From Aeromonas lusitana (GTDB taxonomy: Bacteria; Pseudomonadota; Gammaproteobacteria; Enterobacterales; Aeromonadaceae), in contig NZ_PGCP01000022.1 in assembly GCF_002812985.1 (NCBI RefSeq), positions 1 to 64,000 on the forward strand: a DNA stretch of 64,000 bases. Reading direction: 5' to 3'. Made by a program: the position numbers and the translations under genes. This document shows positions 17,373 through 27,008 of the stretch, one piece after another. A model generated the notes under the pieces. The model was not told where the DNA came from, made no database searches, and saw only the letters and a list, made by a program, of their open reading frames with translations. Positions within the stretch are counted from its first letter, which is position 1; every line of letters begins with the position of its first letter.

Positions 17373-19445
17373 TCAGCTGGCGAGCAGCCCTTTATCCAGC
17401 AGCCGGGCCACCAGACTACGCAAGGCCTTGACCAGCGCAGGCTTGCCTGCCAGTCGCAGCGCCTTCCCCACCTGGGCCCAAGGCGCGTACTGCCAGATGG
17501 TGGCGATCAACAGTCGGCGCTCGTCAGGGGTCAGCTCATCGAGGACGCTCGTCTTGGCAAATAACCAACGCTGGAGACTTGCCTGGCACAACTCGAATGG
17601 CTTGTGATGATGGGCAAAGCAGTCGAGCTCCAGAGCCTCAAACTCGTCCAGTTCGGACCCTTGAATCGCAATACCCTCTCTCAGGCACTGCCAGACCAGC
17701 TCGGTATCCAGCTCCTTGAGTGCACCCACCAACAGGGTCGGCAACTGGCGCACAAACCTCTGCCGCCATTGTGCCAGCTCGGGCTCGCGAGCCCTGTTCA
17801 AGGCCTTGAGCAGCAGGGCCGCATGACTGCCGCTGGCAGCGTCTCGCTGCAGGCCGATACGCAGCACCGTCAGCCCGGCCTGGTGCCAGAATGGTAGCAA
17901 GTCAGCACTGGCCGAGAACGCCGAGCCCAGATAGTCAAAGCCGAGGGCCCGGTAATGGGTCTCCAGTTTACCCAGCAGCAAGGAGCCCAATCCATGGCGA
18001 TGCAGGCTGGGATGAACGGCGATGCGCATCATCCTGGCATAGCTGCGCTCCCCTGCCGTGATGAATCCGGCGTGGGCCAGCAGTGATTGGGGTAGCAGAT
18101 GACCACGGGGGCGTCTTCGCCCCGCCCAGATGTCCTGAGCCAGGACGGGATCTATCTTGCCCTCTCGCACCACCAACGCCACCCCGAGCAGGCTCTGGTC
18201 CTGCTCCAGCAGATGGATGTCGAGATCCGGGCTCTCCAGCAGGTATCGCAGATCGCTCGGACTGGTCTGATAGTGAGCCAGCACCAGCAAGCCGAACACC
18301 AGATGGAGCAAGGCCTCATCTTCGACCAGCTCATCTTGTGCGATCTGCCGCCAGCCTGGATTGACCGGGCTGGGCGGCGACTGGATATCCACATCGAGAC
18401 CCAGCAGTCGAAACACCAGTGGCTCCAGGGGGTCGTGGCAGCTCCAGCGGATTGGCTCGCTCAGGTGCAGTTCCTGCCAATCCGGTACCTGCCGATCCAG
18501 AACCCGTTTGAAACGCAGATGAAAACCCCGCCCGGTTCCCTCATAACCATGTTCCGTCGTGGCGAAGACGATGCGGCTGTGATGGGCCAGCATGGCTTCC
18601 AGCAAGGGCGTCGGAATGGCGGCGGCCTCATCCACCAACAGCAGATCCGGCTGCAGATCCCCCTGAACCAGCCGATCCGGTGACACATATGTCAATCCCG
18701 CCAGCTGTTCCGGATCGACGTTCAAGGCCTTGGCGGCATGCGCAAAGAGGGTGGCAACGGTGGCCTGAGACGGGGCTGTCACCACGATTTGCAGACTCGG
18801 GTCCTGGCGCAGCAGGTCAGCTGCGGCGAGGCCAAGCAGGGCGCTCTTGCCACGACCCCGATCCGCACTGAGCACCAGAGGGCGGCGGCGATGACCGTGC
18901 AGCACCTTGTGAATGGCGGGCAGGGCAATGGCCTGATCCTCACTCAGCAGACGATCCTGCCCCAGCGGCTGCCACTGATCATTTCCGCTAACAGGATTCA
19001 ATGACGTAGCGGGATCGGCTGCCAGCAAGCGCACTAGTCGGGTGATGAACCCCTGCCCCGCCCGCTCGGCATCTTCCGGTTGGGCCACCAGTCGTAACCT
19101 GTCCGGATCCGGATAGCTGGGCCACTGCTCCCTTGGGGGGGTCAGCAATATCAGCAGGCCACCGGCACGCAGGGCGCCCGCCAGAGCGCCGAAAGCATCG
19201 GGATGAAAACCGCTGAAGGCGTTGAACACGAGCGTATCGCACTCCTGACCGAGACGCTGCAGCGCCTTGGCGGCGGGTAGCGGCGCATGCTCGGCAGGCC
19301 CCTCCCCCAGCCAGAACACTGCCTCCCCCAGCCAGGGCAAGGCGCGGGTAATGCAGTCAGCCTCATTCCCCTCCAACCAGATCAGGCGCCGCTCACCCAC
19401 GCGGGCCAACGCCTGGCGCAGAGCATTCGACTCCATGGATGTCAT
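17373..19445 (-). CDS. tmcA: tRNA(Met) cytidine acetyltransferase
   Basis: A 690-residue enzyme (E. coli TmcA: 671). Order: an N-terminal DUF1726-type domain, an RNA-helicase-like ATPase with Walker A SADRGRGKSALLG near residue 193 and Walker B LLLVDEAAAIP, a GNAT acetyltransferase core (RIAVHPSLHRHGLGSLLL near 460) and a C-terminal tRNA-binding region. It makes N4-acetylcytidine at the wobble base of elongator tRNA-Met. The start at 19445 overlaps the upstream stop as ATGA; longer frames would run through that gene. Confidence 0.93.
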   Translation of the reverse strand: MTSMESNALRQALARVGERRLIWLEGNEADCITRALPWLGEAVFWLGEGPAEHAPLPAAKALQRLGQECDTLVFNAFSGFHPDAFGALAGALRAGGLLILLTPPREQWPSYPDPDRLRLVAQPEDAERAGQGFITRLVRLLAADPATSLNPVSGNDQWQPLGQDRLLSEDQAIALPAIHKVLHGHRRRPLVLSADRGRGKSALLGLAAADLLRQDPSLQIVVTAPSQATVATLFAHAAKALNVDPEQLAGLTYVSPDRLVQGDLQPDLLLVDEAAAIPTPLLEAMLAHHSRIVFATTEHGYEGTGRGFHLRFKRVLDRQVPDWQELHLSEPIRWSCHDPLEPLVFRLLGLDVDIQSPPSPVNPGWRQIAQDELVEDEALLHLVFGLLVLAHYQTSPSDLRYLLESPDLDIHLLEQDQSLLGVALVVREGKIDPVLAQDIWAGRRRPRGHLLPQSLLAHAGFITAGERSYARMMRIAVHPSLHRHGLGSLLLGKLETHYRALGFDYLGSAFSASADLLPFWHQAGLTVLRIGLQRDAASGSHAALLLKALNRAREPELAQWRQRFVRQLPTLLVGALKELDTELVWQCLREGIAIQGSELDEFEALELDCFAHHHKPFELCQASLQRWLFAKTSVLDELTPDERRLLIATIWQYAPWAQVGKALRLAGKPALVKALRSLVARLLDKGLLAS

Positions 19446-19756
19446 GAGGCTGAGTGATCGCCGGGTTTGGTACGAGGTTCGAACATGCGCTCCCCCATCT
19501 GATCGATGAAGGTATGGGCTTTTTGCACCATGAAACGCTCGGCATCGGCCGGGTTTACGAACAGGTCTGAGCGGATGAATCTGTGGGTCAACACCTCGCC
19601 ATCCACCTCTCGGGTGATGCGGCCCGCCAATCGGTATTGGCCCCCTTCTGCCATAGGCTCGGGGTAAATAAGATAGCCTTCGTATTCCGTCGGCGTCACC
19701 TCGGCGGCGGCCGGAGCCGGGCTGTTGAACAGGGCACTGAACAGTTTTTTGAGCAT
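19442..19756 (-). CDS. HlyU-family (PF10115) protein
   Basis: A 104-residue protein: a short hydrophobic start (MLKKLFSALFN), an Ala/Pro-rich linker and a conserved domain with YEGYLIYPEPMAEGGQYRLA, RFIRSDLF and KAHTFIDQMGERMF. This matches the Pfam family named HlyU, whose name comes from a Vibrio haemolysin activator; no DNA-binding motif is obvious and its function is uncertain. I chose the ATG at 19756 because GGAG is 7 bases before it; the ATG at 19762 abuts the site. It is translationally coupled to tmcA. Confidence 0.8.
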   Translation of the reverse strand: MLKKLFSALFNSPAPAAAEVTPTEYEGYLIYPEPMAEGGQYRLAGRITREVDGEVLTHRFIRSDLFVNPADAERFMVQKAHTFIDQMGERMFEPRTKPGDHSAS

Positions 19757-19846
19757 GATCATCTCCTATCTGGTAGCCGCATTGTCCCCAAGGGGTGAAT
19801 GGCTGGCAAGCGGGGGATCTTATTACCAATCGGTATTTGCACTACG

Positions 19847-19859
19847 AACCATTCTCATT
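19847..19859. promoter_or_regulatory. Possible Fur box upstream of bfd
   Basis: Read on the minus strand, AATGAGAATGGTT matches 10 of 13 bases of the core AATGATAATCATT. It lies 35 bases before the bfd start. Iron-repressed bfd is known in other gammaproteobacteria, which supports it. Confidence 0.4.
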
Positions 19860-19894
19860 TAGATTTCTTCTCATTCCAGCATGAGGTTAGAACT

Positions 19895-20101
19895 ATGTAC
19901 GTGTGTTTGTGCCGCGGCATCACAGATACCCAGATCCGCAAGGCGGTACAGGCAGGCAAGACCGAATTCCGACAACTGAAGCAGTCGCTGGAAGTGGGAG
20001 CTCAATGCGGCAAGTGTGTCCGCATGGCCATGGAGATCATCGCCGCAGAACTCGACAAGACTGACTCGGATCAGGTCCCGCTTTACTACAAAGTGGCTTG
20101 A
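19895..20101 (+). CDS. bfd: Bacterioferritin-associated ferredoxin
   Basis: A 68-residue [2Fe-2S] protein starting MYVCLCRGITD, with cluster cysteines C-L-C near the start and C-G-K-C near residue 40, the Bfd/NifU-type spacing. It docks on bacterioferritin and passes electrons to release stored iron. The ATG at 19895 has GAGG (19882-19885) upstream. It is directly upstream of bfr in the same direction. Confidence 0.93.
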   Translation: MYVCLCRGITDTQIRKAVQAGKTEFRQLKQSLEVGAQCGKCVRMAMEIIAAELDKTDSDQVPLYYKVA

Positions 20102-20249
20102 TAACAAGGTTCTATTTTCTGCATTGATCCGCTCTTGGATCACCCTTCCTTCAGACGAGCCACTTCGTCGGATGTCCTATTGTCATTTTTCTGGACTAAG
20201 CTCTAGTGATCGCTGCCTCGATAAGGCACGAACATAAGGAGTAATGTCG

Positions 20250-20729
20250 ATGAAAGGAGACCCCAAAATCATTGCCCACCTCAACAAGGTGTTGGCCAAT
20301 GAGCTGGTTGCCATCAACCAATACTTCCTGCATGCCCGCATCTATGATGACTGGGGCCTCAAGGGGCTCGGGCACAAGGAATATCATGAGTCCATCGATG
20401 AGATGAAACATGCCGATGAACTGGTCAAGCGGGTGCTGTTTCTGGAAGGACTGCCCAACTTGCAGGATCTCGGCAAACTGCGCATCGGTGAGACGGTCGA
20501 CGAGATGTTGCGCTGCGATCTCTCGCTGGAGATGGATGCCATTCCCGACCTCAAGGTCGCCATCACCTATGCCGAATCGGTACATGATTACGTCAGCCGC
20601 GATCTGTTCCAGGAGATCCTGGAAGACGAAGAAGAACATGTAGACTGGCTGGAGACCCAGCTTGATCTCATCGATCGCATCGGCCTGGAAAACTACCAGC
20701 AATCCCAACTTCATTCGGAATCATCCTGA
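20250..20729 (+). CDS. bfr: Bacterioferritin
   Basis: A 159-residue ferritin-like four-helix protein (E. coli Bfr: 158). Ferroxidase residues E18, E51 and H54 and the heme ligand M52 are all in place ([10 protein letters not shown]). It assembles into a 24-subunit iron-storage shell. I chose the ATG at 20250: AAGGAG at 20236-20241 is 8 bases away, while the ATG at 20244 would be 2 bases from it. Confidence 0.95.
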   Translation: MKGDPKIIAHLNKVLANELVAINQYFLHARIYDDWGLKGLGHKEYHESIDEMKHADELVKRVLFLEGLPNLQDLGKLRIGETVDEMLRCDLSLEMDAIPDLKVAITYAESVHDYVSRDLFQEILEDEEEHVDWLETQLDLIDRIGLENYQQSQLHSESS

Positions 20730-20758
20730 ATAGTTATGGCATTGAATCGCCGCTTTAC

Positions 20759-20780
20759 AACCCGCTCAGGCGGGTTTTTT
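20759..20780 (+). terminator. Terminator of bfr
   Basis: AACCCGC and GCGGGTT pair around TCAG, followed by a run of five further T residues. Confidence 0.93.
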
Positions 20781-20930
20781 CATGTCTGGATGAATAGCTT
20801 TTCAGCATAGCTATCAACATGAAAAATAAGGTTATTTATGTTAAGCGAGTCGCAAAAGGCGATGGTCTGACGGTGCACTATTGGAACCCCTTTGGGAGTT
20901 CATAACAACGATGCATTAAAGGACTAAACC

Positions 20931-23033
20931 ATGCACTTCTCACTCAACAAGGTGGCGCTGGCGTGCGCCATTGCCCTCTCCCTCACCGCCTGCAAGGACA
21001 ACAGTTCCAAGGCACCGGCGGATCCCGTCGCCACCAAGGCGACCCTGATGCAGACCATGGATGAGGCCCTGCGCGAGAGCCAGACGCTGGACCCCTACGG
21101 TTTCGCCATCGACGAGCAGAGCATTGCCAAACGCAAGGCGCTCGACACTTCCCTACTCAAGCGACTGGATGCCCTGGATCCTAGTGTGCTAAGCGAACGG
21201 GACAGGCTGTTCTACGACATGATCCGCTGGGATCTGCAGATCAACTTGGCAGGTTATGAGCTGCCCCAATCCCAGATCCCTATCCATCACTTTCGCAACC
21301 GGGTCGTGGACCTGGCCGACGAGGTCGGCGCCGTGCCTGCTAGCGGTCGGGCGGCACGCACTGTCGACAGCAGCTTTGACTACTTCGCCCAGAGCTCGGC
21401 CGAACGAGTCGCACCCGGGGATGCAAACTGGCGACGGGATCTCGACCGCACGGCCGCAGCCCCGGTGCAGGCTAAGGCACGGGTGACCACGGCACCGCTA
21501 GCCTGGTATCAGGAGCATCTTGTCTGGCTCAAAGCCTATGCCGCCTATCTGGCCGAGGTGAAGCAGCAGTTCGAACAGGGCAGCGCCCGGGGCAACACCT
21601 TGCCGGACGAGCTGGTGGACCGGCTGCTGGCCCAGCTCAACGGCAAGCTGGATGGGGAAGCGATCGCAGGATCCTATCTTGGCTGGCAGCAGTTGCCAGG
21701 GGATGCCGACGAGGCGCTGCGCACCGACTACAAGGCCGTGCTGGACAGCATCAACGGCCGCTACCTGGCGCTGCGGGACTATCTGGATTACCAGCATGGC
21801 GGCACCTACGGGGTGCGTCTTGGCAGCGGCGAGTGCGACGATGGCTTCTGCGGCATGACGGATGGTCGCGACTGGTATCGCTGGCTACTGAAGAAACACA
21901 CCACCACAGAGATGACACCGGAAGAGGTGCACGAACTGGGCCTCGGCGAAGTAACCCGGATCTTCGGCGCCATGGTCAAGGTGTGCCATACCGTCGGCAA
22001 GTGCGACAGCGAGGACGTGGCCCAGAGTAAGCAGAGCGGCCAGATCTATGCCTTCTTCCGCTACTTGAACGAGCCTGGCTTCTTCTACCAGAACCCGCTG
22101 TCGGTCTGGTCAGCCGGTCTGAACCCGGACAACGCGGCCGGCGCGACCTTGAACAAGTCACAACAGCAGGCCCTGGCCGAGCATGAGCGGGCGCTGCGGG
22201 AGTACAACGCCTTCAAGAGCAAGGCCGCCCAGGTGCTGCCTGACTTCTTCGATGCCGAGCGCACCATTCCCAAGCTGGATTACGAGGTGGTGCCGGTCGC
22301 CTATGAGGATGCGCCCTACGGCGGCGTCGCCTGGTATCAGGACGGCAACACCCAGACCGGTCGCAAGGGGCAGTTCTTCCTCAATACCTATTACCCCTAT
22401 GGCCTGCAGAGCTGGAATATCAGCACCCTGCTGGCCCACGAAGGGGCCCCCGGCCATCACTTCCAGATCACCATAGCTCAGGAGCTGGCGGCCAAGGATC
22501 CCGACTTCCCGCAGTACGTGGCGAACGCCTCCTATACCGCCTACGCGGAGGGCTGGGCACTCTACACCGAGTATCTGGCAGATCACGACATGGGTCTCTA
22601 TCAGGGACGCGGCCTCTACGATCCGGCGGTGGGGGATGTGAAGGTCGAGGGCTCACCTGCCTTCAACAACCAGTTGCAGTATTTCGGTCGCCTCAACGAG
22701 GAGATGCTCAGGGCCATGCGGCTGGTGGTGGACACCGGCATCCACTGGTATGGCTGGAGTCACGACAGGGCCGTCGGCTACATGCAGGAGAACTCGGCGC
22801 TGGGGGCCGGGGACATCAGCTCCGAGGTGCCACGCTACATGGCCTATACCGGTCAGGCCACCTCCTACAAGGCAGGCCAGTTGGCCCTGATCCGGATGCG
22901 GGAGAGCGCCGAACAGGCCCTTGGCAGCCAGTTCGACCTCAAGGGATTCCACCACCAGGTGCTGGAATACGGCATGCTGCCCATCTCGGTGCTGGAACAG
23001 AAGAACCGGCAGTGGATAGAAGAGTCGAAGTGA
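20931..23033 (+). CDS. DUF885 lipoprotein, predicted zinc peptidase
   Basis: A 700-residue protein with a lipoprotein signal peptide (LSLTACKDN, lipid Cys at residue 21), so probably anchored in the outer or inner membrane facing the periplasm. The DUF885 family is related to metallopeptidases: [13 protein letters not shown] near residue 503 is an HExxxHH-like zinc site and [14 protein letters not shown] supplies the downstream glutamate. Substrate unknown; relatives are annotated as oligopeptidases. The ATG at 20931 follows AAAGGA. It is monocistronic with its own terminator. Confidence 0.85.
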   Translation: MHFSLNKVALACAIALSLTACKDNSSKAPADPVATKATLMQTMDEALRESQTLDPYGFAIDEQSIAKRKALDTSLLKRLDALDPSVLSERDRLFYDMIRWDLQINLAGYELPQSQIPIHHFRNRVVDLADEVGAVPASGRAARTVDSSFDYFAQSSAERVAPGDANWRRDLDRTAAAPVQAKARVTTAPLAWYQEHLVWLKAYAAYLAEVKQQFEQGSARGNTLPDELVDRLLAQLNGKLDGEAIAGSYLGWQQLPGDADEALRTDYKAVLDSINGRYLALRDYLDYQHGGTYGVRLGSGECDDGFCGMTDGRDWYRWLLKKHTTTEMTPEEVHELGLGEVTRIFGAMVKVCHTVGKCDSEDVAQSKQSGQIYAFFRYLNEPGFFYQNPLSVWSAGLNPDNAAGATLNKSQQQALAEHERALREYNAFKSKAAQVLPDFFDAERTIPKLDYEVVPVAYEDAPYGGVAWYQDGNTQTGRKGQFFLNTYYPYGLQSWNISTLLAHEGAPGHHFQITIAQELAAKDPDFPQYVANASYTAYAEGWALYTEYLADHDMGLYQGRGLYDPAVGDVKVEGSPAFNNQLQYFGRLNEEMLRAMRLVVDTGIHWYGWSHDRAVGYMQENSALGAGDISSEVPRYMAYTGQATSYKAGQLALIRMRESAEQALGSQFDLKGFHHQVLEYGMLPISVLEQKNRQWIEESK

Positions 23034-23042
23034 TCACAGTTA

Positions 23043-23073
23043 CGGCGCCCGGCAAGACAGCGGGCGCCGCTTT
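23043..23073 (+). terminator. Terminator after the DUF885 gene
   Basis: CGGCGCCCG (23043-23051) pairs with CGGGCGCCG (23061-23069), followed by CTTTCG. The T run is short. Confidence 0.75.
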
Positions 23074-23121
23074 CGATTAGGATACAGGCCTACTCCTATC
23101 ACTATGCTACGGACGATTTCC

Positions 23122-23580
23122 ATGGAACTGATTGCACGTGAGATGGCGCCCCACAAGCGGGTGGCCCTGGTGGCTCACGACAACATGAAGGCTCCCTTGC
23201 TGAGCTGGGTGCTGCGGCGCAAGGAGGAGCTCAAGCTCCACCATCTCTATGCGACCGGCACCACGGGCACCCTGCTCGGCAAGCAGGCGCAGTTGCCCAT
23301 CACCTGCCTCTTCTCAGGCCCCATGGGGGGCGATCAGCAGCTCGGCGCCCTCATCGCCGAGGGCAAGATAGACGTGATGATCTTCTTCTGGGATCCCCTC
23401 AATGCCGCGGCCCACGATCCGGACGTGAAGGCCCTGCTGCGTCTGGCGGCGGTGTGGAACATCCCGGTCGCCACCAACGAGGCGACCGCAGACTTCATCA
23501 TGGACAGCCCGCACATGCAGCGCGCGTTCAGCGTGCAGGTGCCGGACTACGCCGGCTACCTCAAGGCGCGCACCGAGTAA
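23122..23580 (+). CDS. mgsA: Methylglyoxal synthase
   Basis: A 152-residue enzyme, the same length as E. coli MgsA. It contains ALVAHDNMK, the phosphate loop [23 protein letters not shown] with the catalytic Asp, and [20 protein letters not shown]. It converts dihydroxyacetone phosphate to methylglyoxal, a bypass of lower glycolysis under phosphate limitation. The ATG at 23122 gives the standard N-terminus MELIARE; a start at 23104 would add six residues. Confidence 0.95.
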   Translation: MELIAREMAPHKRVALVAHDNMKAPLLSWVLRRKEELKLHHLYATGTTGTLLGKQAQLPITCLFSGPMGGDQQLGALIAEGKIDVMIFFWDPLNAAAHDPDVKALLRLAAVWNIPVATNEATADFIMDSPHMQRAFSVQVPDYAGYLKARTE

Positions 23581-23593
23581 GGCGCCAGACAGC

Positions 23594-23622
23594 AAAGAGC
23601 CGGGCAATGCCCGGCTCTTTTT
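23594..23622 (+). terminator. Terminator of mgsA
   Basis: AAAGAGCCGGGC pairs with GCCCGGCTCTTT around AAT, followed by TTA. The A tract on the left also suits the convergent gene at 23643-24230. Confidence 0.93.
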
Positions 23623-23642
23623 ATGTCAGGATGACGGCAGGC

Positions 23643-24230
23643 TCAGCGCTGCAGGCTCTTCTGGGCGAACTTGGGTCTGGCGTTCATGATCTGCTCCACC
23701 TGCTCGTCGCTCATCTTGCCGCGAGACAGCCCCAGCACCTTGTAGGTCAGCAGCGGCCGTGCCGGCAGGGCGATCATCAGGGCGCGGATCTGGTTCTCGT
23801 CTTCTTTCTCCCGCACCGGCTTGCCATAGGCGTAGGTGAGCACGCCGGCGTCCATCAGGTTTTTGACGGCAGGCTCGGTGATCGGCAGGTTTATGACGCT
23901 TTTGCGCTGCAACACGAACTCGCGCAGCACCGCCTTCTCGTTGAAGTCGAGGAAGCCGATCATCTGGGCCAGCTGATCCTGCTGGCGACGGGACTGCCAC
24001 TCGTCACAGGCCCATTCCCAGAAGATCAGGAAGGCCTGGCTGCAGAAGTAGGAGATGGCGATCAGCATGCCGACCCCGAGCCAGGCCGCATGGGCCGTGG
24101 CCCACTGGCTGACGGCGCCCTTCATCAGGCCGGCCGGGAACAGCAGAATGATACTGCAGCAGAGCAGCAGCCAGACCATGAGCCAGTTGAGGCGGTTCAG
24201 CTGATAGAAATGTTGGATCCACCGTTTCAT
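23643..24230 (-). CDS. Inner-membrane protein, SieB-like
   Basis: A 195-residue protein with two membrane helices (about 15-35 and 45-72) and a cytoplasmic C-terminal domain. The stretch GFLDFNEKAVLREFVLQRKSV, then LPITEPAVKNLMDAGVLTY, resembles the superinfection-exclusion B domain (PF14163), named from a phage protein but common in chromosomes. Recognition is by pattern only and the function is unknown. AAGGA lies 7 bases before the ATG at 24230. It stands alone between mgsA and ansB with no phage genes nearby. Confidence 0.6.
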   Translation of the reverse strand: MKRWIQHFYQLNRLNWLMVWLLLCCSIILLFPAGLMKGAVSQWATAHAAWLGVGMLIAISYFCSQAFLIFWEWACDEWQSRRQQDQLAQMIGFLDFNEKAVLREFVLQRKSVINLPITEPAVKNLMDAGVLTYAYGKPVREKEDENQIRALMIALPARPLLTYKVLGLSRGKMSDEQVEQIMNARPKFAQKSLQR

Positions 24231-24306
24231 CGTTCATCCTTCCCAGAGCATTGTGGACAGTAGTCAATCCATAGCAATGAGTGTGCCAAGGCGTGAGCAA
24301 TGAAAA

Positions 24307-24326
24307 CGGGAGGCCTGAGCCTCCCG
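24307..24326 (-). terminator. Terminator of ansB
   Basis: On the minus strand CGGGAGGC pairs with GCCTCCCG around TCAG, followed by TTTTC. It lies 25 bases after the ansB stop. Confidence 0.85.
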
Positions 24327-24350
24327 CGGGATCCATCCGATGATGTGCGG

Positions 24351-25409
24351 TCAGAACTCCTGGAACCAGCGCTGGATTTGCTTGGGATCCTTGCTCTGGG
24401 TCAGGGAGAGCATCAGCAGGATGCGCGCCTTCTGCGGGTTCAGGGTGCCGGCGGCCACGAAGCCGTACTTGACGTCGTCGATCTCGGCGTCCAGGGTAGT
24501 GGCACCGGTCGGCACGCGGGCGGAGCGCACCACCCGGATGCCATCCTTGCTCGCCTTGGCCAGGGTGTCGAACAGGGTGTGGTAGAGGTTGCCGTTGCCC
24601 ACCCCGGCGCTGACGATGCCGTCAAACTTGGCGTCCACCATGGCCTTGGCGGGCAGATCGGTGGCGTTGGCATAGTTGTAGACGATGCCGACCTGGGGCA
24701 GCTTGTCGAGCTTGCTCACATCGAACGGGGTCTTGCTGGTGTGCAGCCGGGCCGGGCTGCGCTGGTAGTCTATCTTGCCGTTGTGGATGTAGCCGAGCGG
24801 GCCGAAGTTCGGCGCGGCAAAGGTCTGCACCCCAGTGGTGTTGGTCTTGGTGACGTCGCGGGCATCCAGCACGGTGTCGTTCATGGCAACCATGACGCCC
24901 CTGCCCTTGGAGCTCGGGTCCGAGGCGGTGACCACGGCGTTGTAGAGGTTCAACGGACCATCGGCGCTCATGGCGGTGGACGGACGCATGGCGCCCACCA
25001 GCACCACAGGCTTGTCGCTCTTGACGGTGAGGTTCAGGAAGTAGGCGGTCTCTTCCATGGTGTCGGTGCCGTGAGTGATGACGATGCCATCCACGTCATC
25101 CTTGGCCAGCAGCTCGTTGACCCGCTTGGCGAGCTTGAGCCACACCTCGTCGTTCATGTCCTGGGAGCCTATCTTGACCACCTGCTCCCCCTGCACCTCG
25201 GCCACGTTCTTCATCTCGGGCACGGCGGCGATCAGGGTCTCAATGGCCACCTTGCCGGCCTCGTAGTTGGACTGGGTCGCAGACTGACCCGCCCCGGCGA
25301 TGGTGCCGCCGGTCGCCAGTATGTGCACGCTGGGCAGGGCCATGGCCAGGGGGGAAAGGGTCAGTCCGAGTACGGTGGCGAGCAGGGTCTTGCGGATAGG
25401 GAGGGTCAT
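24351..25409 (-). CDS. ansB: Type II (periplasmic) L-asparaginase
   Basis: A 352-residue enzyme with a signal peptide (LGLTLSPLAMA, residues about 14-24). Both nucleophile motifs are present: ILATGGTIAGAG with the first catalytic Thr, and ITHGTDTMEETAYFL with the Thr-Asp pair; the catalytic Lys is in LVGAMRPSTAMSADGP's neighbourhood. It hydrolyses asparagine (and some glutamine) in the periplasm. The ATG at 25409 is favoured by AAGGA 7 bases before it. A CRP-type site lies 58-75 bases upstream, in keeping with the anaerobic and catabolite control of ansB in E. coli. Confidence 0.93.
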   Translation of the reverse strand: MTLPIRKTLLATVLGLTLSPLAMALPSVHILATGGTIAGAGQSATQSNYEAGKVAIETLIAAVPEMKNVAEVQGEQVVKIGSQDMNDEVWLKLAKRVNELLAKDDVDGIVITHGTDTMEETAYFLNLTVKSDKPVVLVGAMRPSTAMSADGPLNLYNAVVTASDPSSKGRGVMVAMNDTVLDARDVTKTNTTGVQTFAAPNFGPLGYIHNGKIDYQRSPARLHTSKTPFDVSKLDKLPQVGIVYNYANATDLPAKAMVDAKFDGIVSAGVGNGNLYHTLFDTLAKASKDGIRVVRSARVPTGATTLDAEIDDVKYGFVAAGTLNPQKARILLMLSLTQSKDPKQIQRWFQEF

Positions 25410-25466
25410 GCTGCAATCCTTCTGGATGGTTGATTGCAGCATTTTTATTCTTTTTAAATGAAATTT

Positions 25467-25484
25467 AAGTGATCATTCTCACCA
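25467..25484 (-). promoter_or_regulatory. Predicted CRP site upstream of ansB
   Basis: AAGTGA-TCATTC-TCACCA has both core half-sites GTGA and TCAC at the exact six-base spacing of CRP. It is 58 bases before the ansB start codon. Confidence 0.55.
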
Positions 25485-25537
25485 ATAAAAACAAGTAAGC
25501 AGAATATTAGTCTGATTTTTACCTATATAGTGTTAGG

Positions 25538-25732
25538 TCACTCTGCCGAGAAGCCCTTGGCTTCGATCAGGGCGACGATCTCGGCCTTACTGAGGCTGCT
25601 CTCGATGACGGCCTTGCTGCTGTCGAAGTCGACTTTGGCATCCGTCACCGCGCCCTGGGCCAGCAGGGCTTTTTGCAAACTGGCGGCGCAGCCGCCGCAG
25701 GACATGCCGGATACGATAAGTTCGATAGTCAT
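25538..25732 (-). CDS. CopZ-like heavy-metal-associated protein
   Basis: A 64-residue HMA domain (beta-alpha-beta-beta-alpha-beta). The metal site is GMSCGGCAASLQKAL near residues 9-23, with the MxCxxC motif; the conserved final segment IEAKGFSAE matches copper chaperones. It should carry Cu(I) in the cytoplasm. No copper ATPase gene is adjacent. AGGAGA precedes the ATG. Confidence 0.88.
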   Translation of the reverse strand: MTIELIVSGMSCGGCAASLQKALLAQGAVTDAKVDFDSSKAVIESSLSKAEIVALIEAKGFSAE

Positions 25733-25920
25733 GATATGTCTCCTCTCTTGATATGAACCCAGCCTAAAGCTGCCGCCAGCGGCAAGGTCAAGCCCCGCCT
25801 CTCCACAATCAGCGGGTCTCGTATCATCAACTCATCGGCCCGGGTTTATCAGCGCTGTTCCAGTCGGGAACTCGTCGCTGGGCGGCGTGGGGTGATACTG
25901 CCCGCAAGCACATCCCCCCA

Positions 25921-26871
25921 TCAGCCCATCAGCCCCAGGTAGTTCATCAGCGCAGCTCCCAAACTGGTGCTCACCAGCGAGCCGAGAGTGGTGGTGGCTA
26001 TGATGTTGGCGGCGAGCACGCTGTCGCCCCCCATGGCGCGGGTCATCACATAGCTGGCCGCCGCCGTCGGGGTGGAGCTGATGAGAAACAGGATGCCGAG
26101 GGCCTGGGTGCTGAAACCGAGCGCCCAGGCCCCCATGACCAGCAGCACCGGAATGAAGAACAGCCGGTTGGCGGTGGCCCAGCCGGTCAGGCCGGCGCCG
26201 CCGCGCAGGGCCTTGAGGTTCAGGCTGGCGCCGGTGCAGAGCAGGGCCAGCGGCAAGGTCATGTTGGCAAAGTAGTTGCCGGTGTTGATGACCAGAGACG
26301 GCAACTCTATGCCGAGCAGGCCGAAGGGCAGCGCCGAGAGGATGGCGATGATGAGGGGGTTTTTGACTATCCCCTTGAGGATGGGCTTGATCCCCCGCCC
26401 TCCCCCCAGACTGCGGGTGAGGGTGATGACCGCCAGGATGTTGTAGAGCACGGTCACCGCCCCCACCAGCAGGGCGGCGGCGCCTATCCCCTCAGGGCCA
26501 TAGGCATTTTGCACATAGGCCAGCCCCATGATCCCCATGTTGCCGCGAAAGCTGCCCTGCACGAAGATGCCCCGCAACTTCTGCTCGCCGATGAAGCGGG
26601 CGGCCAGCAGCTCGAGTACCAGAAACCCCGCCAGTGTGCCCAGCAGGCCGTAGAGGATGAGCCAGGGGCTCGGCATGGTGGAGAAATCCGTGCGAACCAT
26701 GCTGAGGAACAGCAGGGCCGGCAGGGTGACCTGGAACACCAGGCGGGAGGCGGATTCGACGAAGCTGTCTGGCAAGAGGCCCAGGCGCTTGAGCCAGATG
26801 CCGAGCACCAGCACCATGCAGATGGGGCCCGTGATGGAGAGGGAGAAGTGCAGACTTGCCAACAGATCCAT
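25921..26871 (-). CDS. AEC-family transporter
   Basis: A 316-residue inner-membrane protein with about ten helices in two similar halves. The half-motifs GSFRGNMGIMGLAYVQ near residue 105 and the SSTPTAAASYVMTRAMGGD segment near 270 are typical of the auxin efflux carrier family (PF03547). Bacterial members move dicarboxylates such as malate or malonate or have no known substrate; nothing in the neighbourhood decides this one. It is divergent from treR with 137 bases between. Confidence 0.88.
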   Translation of the reverse strand: MDLLASLHFSLSITGPICMVLVLGIWLKRLGLLPDSFVESASRLVFQVTLPALLFLSMVRTDFSTMPSPWLILYGLLGTLAGFLVLELLAARFIGEQKLRGIFVQGSFRGNMGIMGLAYVQNAYGPEGIGAAALLVGAVTVLYNILAVITLTRSLGGGRGIKPILKGIVKNPLIIAILSALPFGLLGIELPSLVINTGNYFANMTLPLALLCTGASLNLKALRGGAGLTGWATANRLFFIPVLLVMGAWALGFSTQALGILFLISSTPTAAASYVMTRAMGGDSVLAANIIATTTLGSLVSTSLGAALMNYLGLMG

Positions 26872-27008
26872 GATGCGCGTCCTGTGCGTAGCGAGCGGCA
26901 GGCCGTCGCCGAAATGGAGAGGGGGGAGCGGTCATTCTAACGCCATGGGCTTGTATTCACAGGGGTTAATCACAACAATGTGGGCAATCCCCTGCCCGAG
27001 CACCCGTT

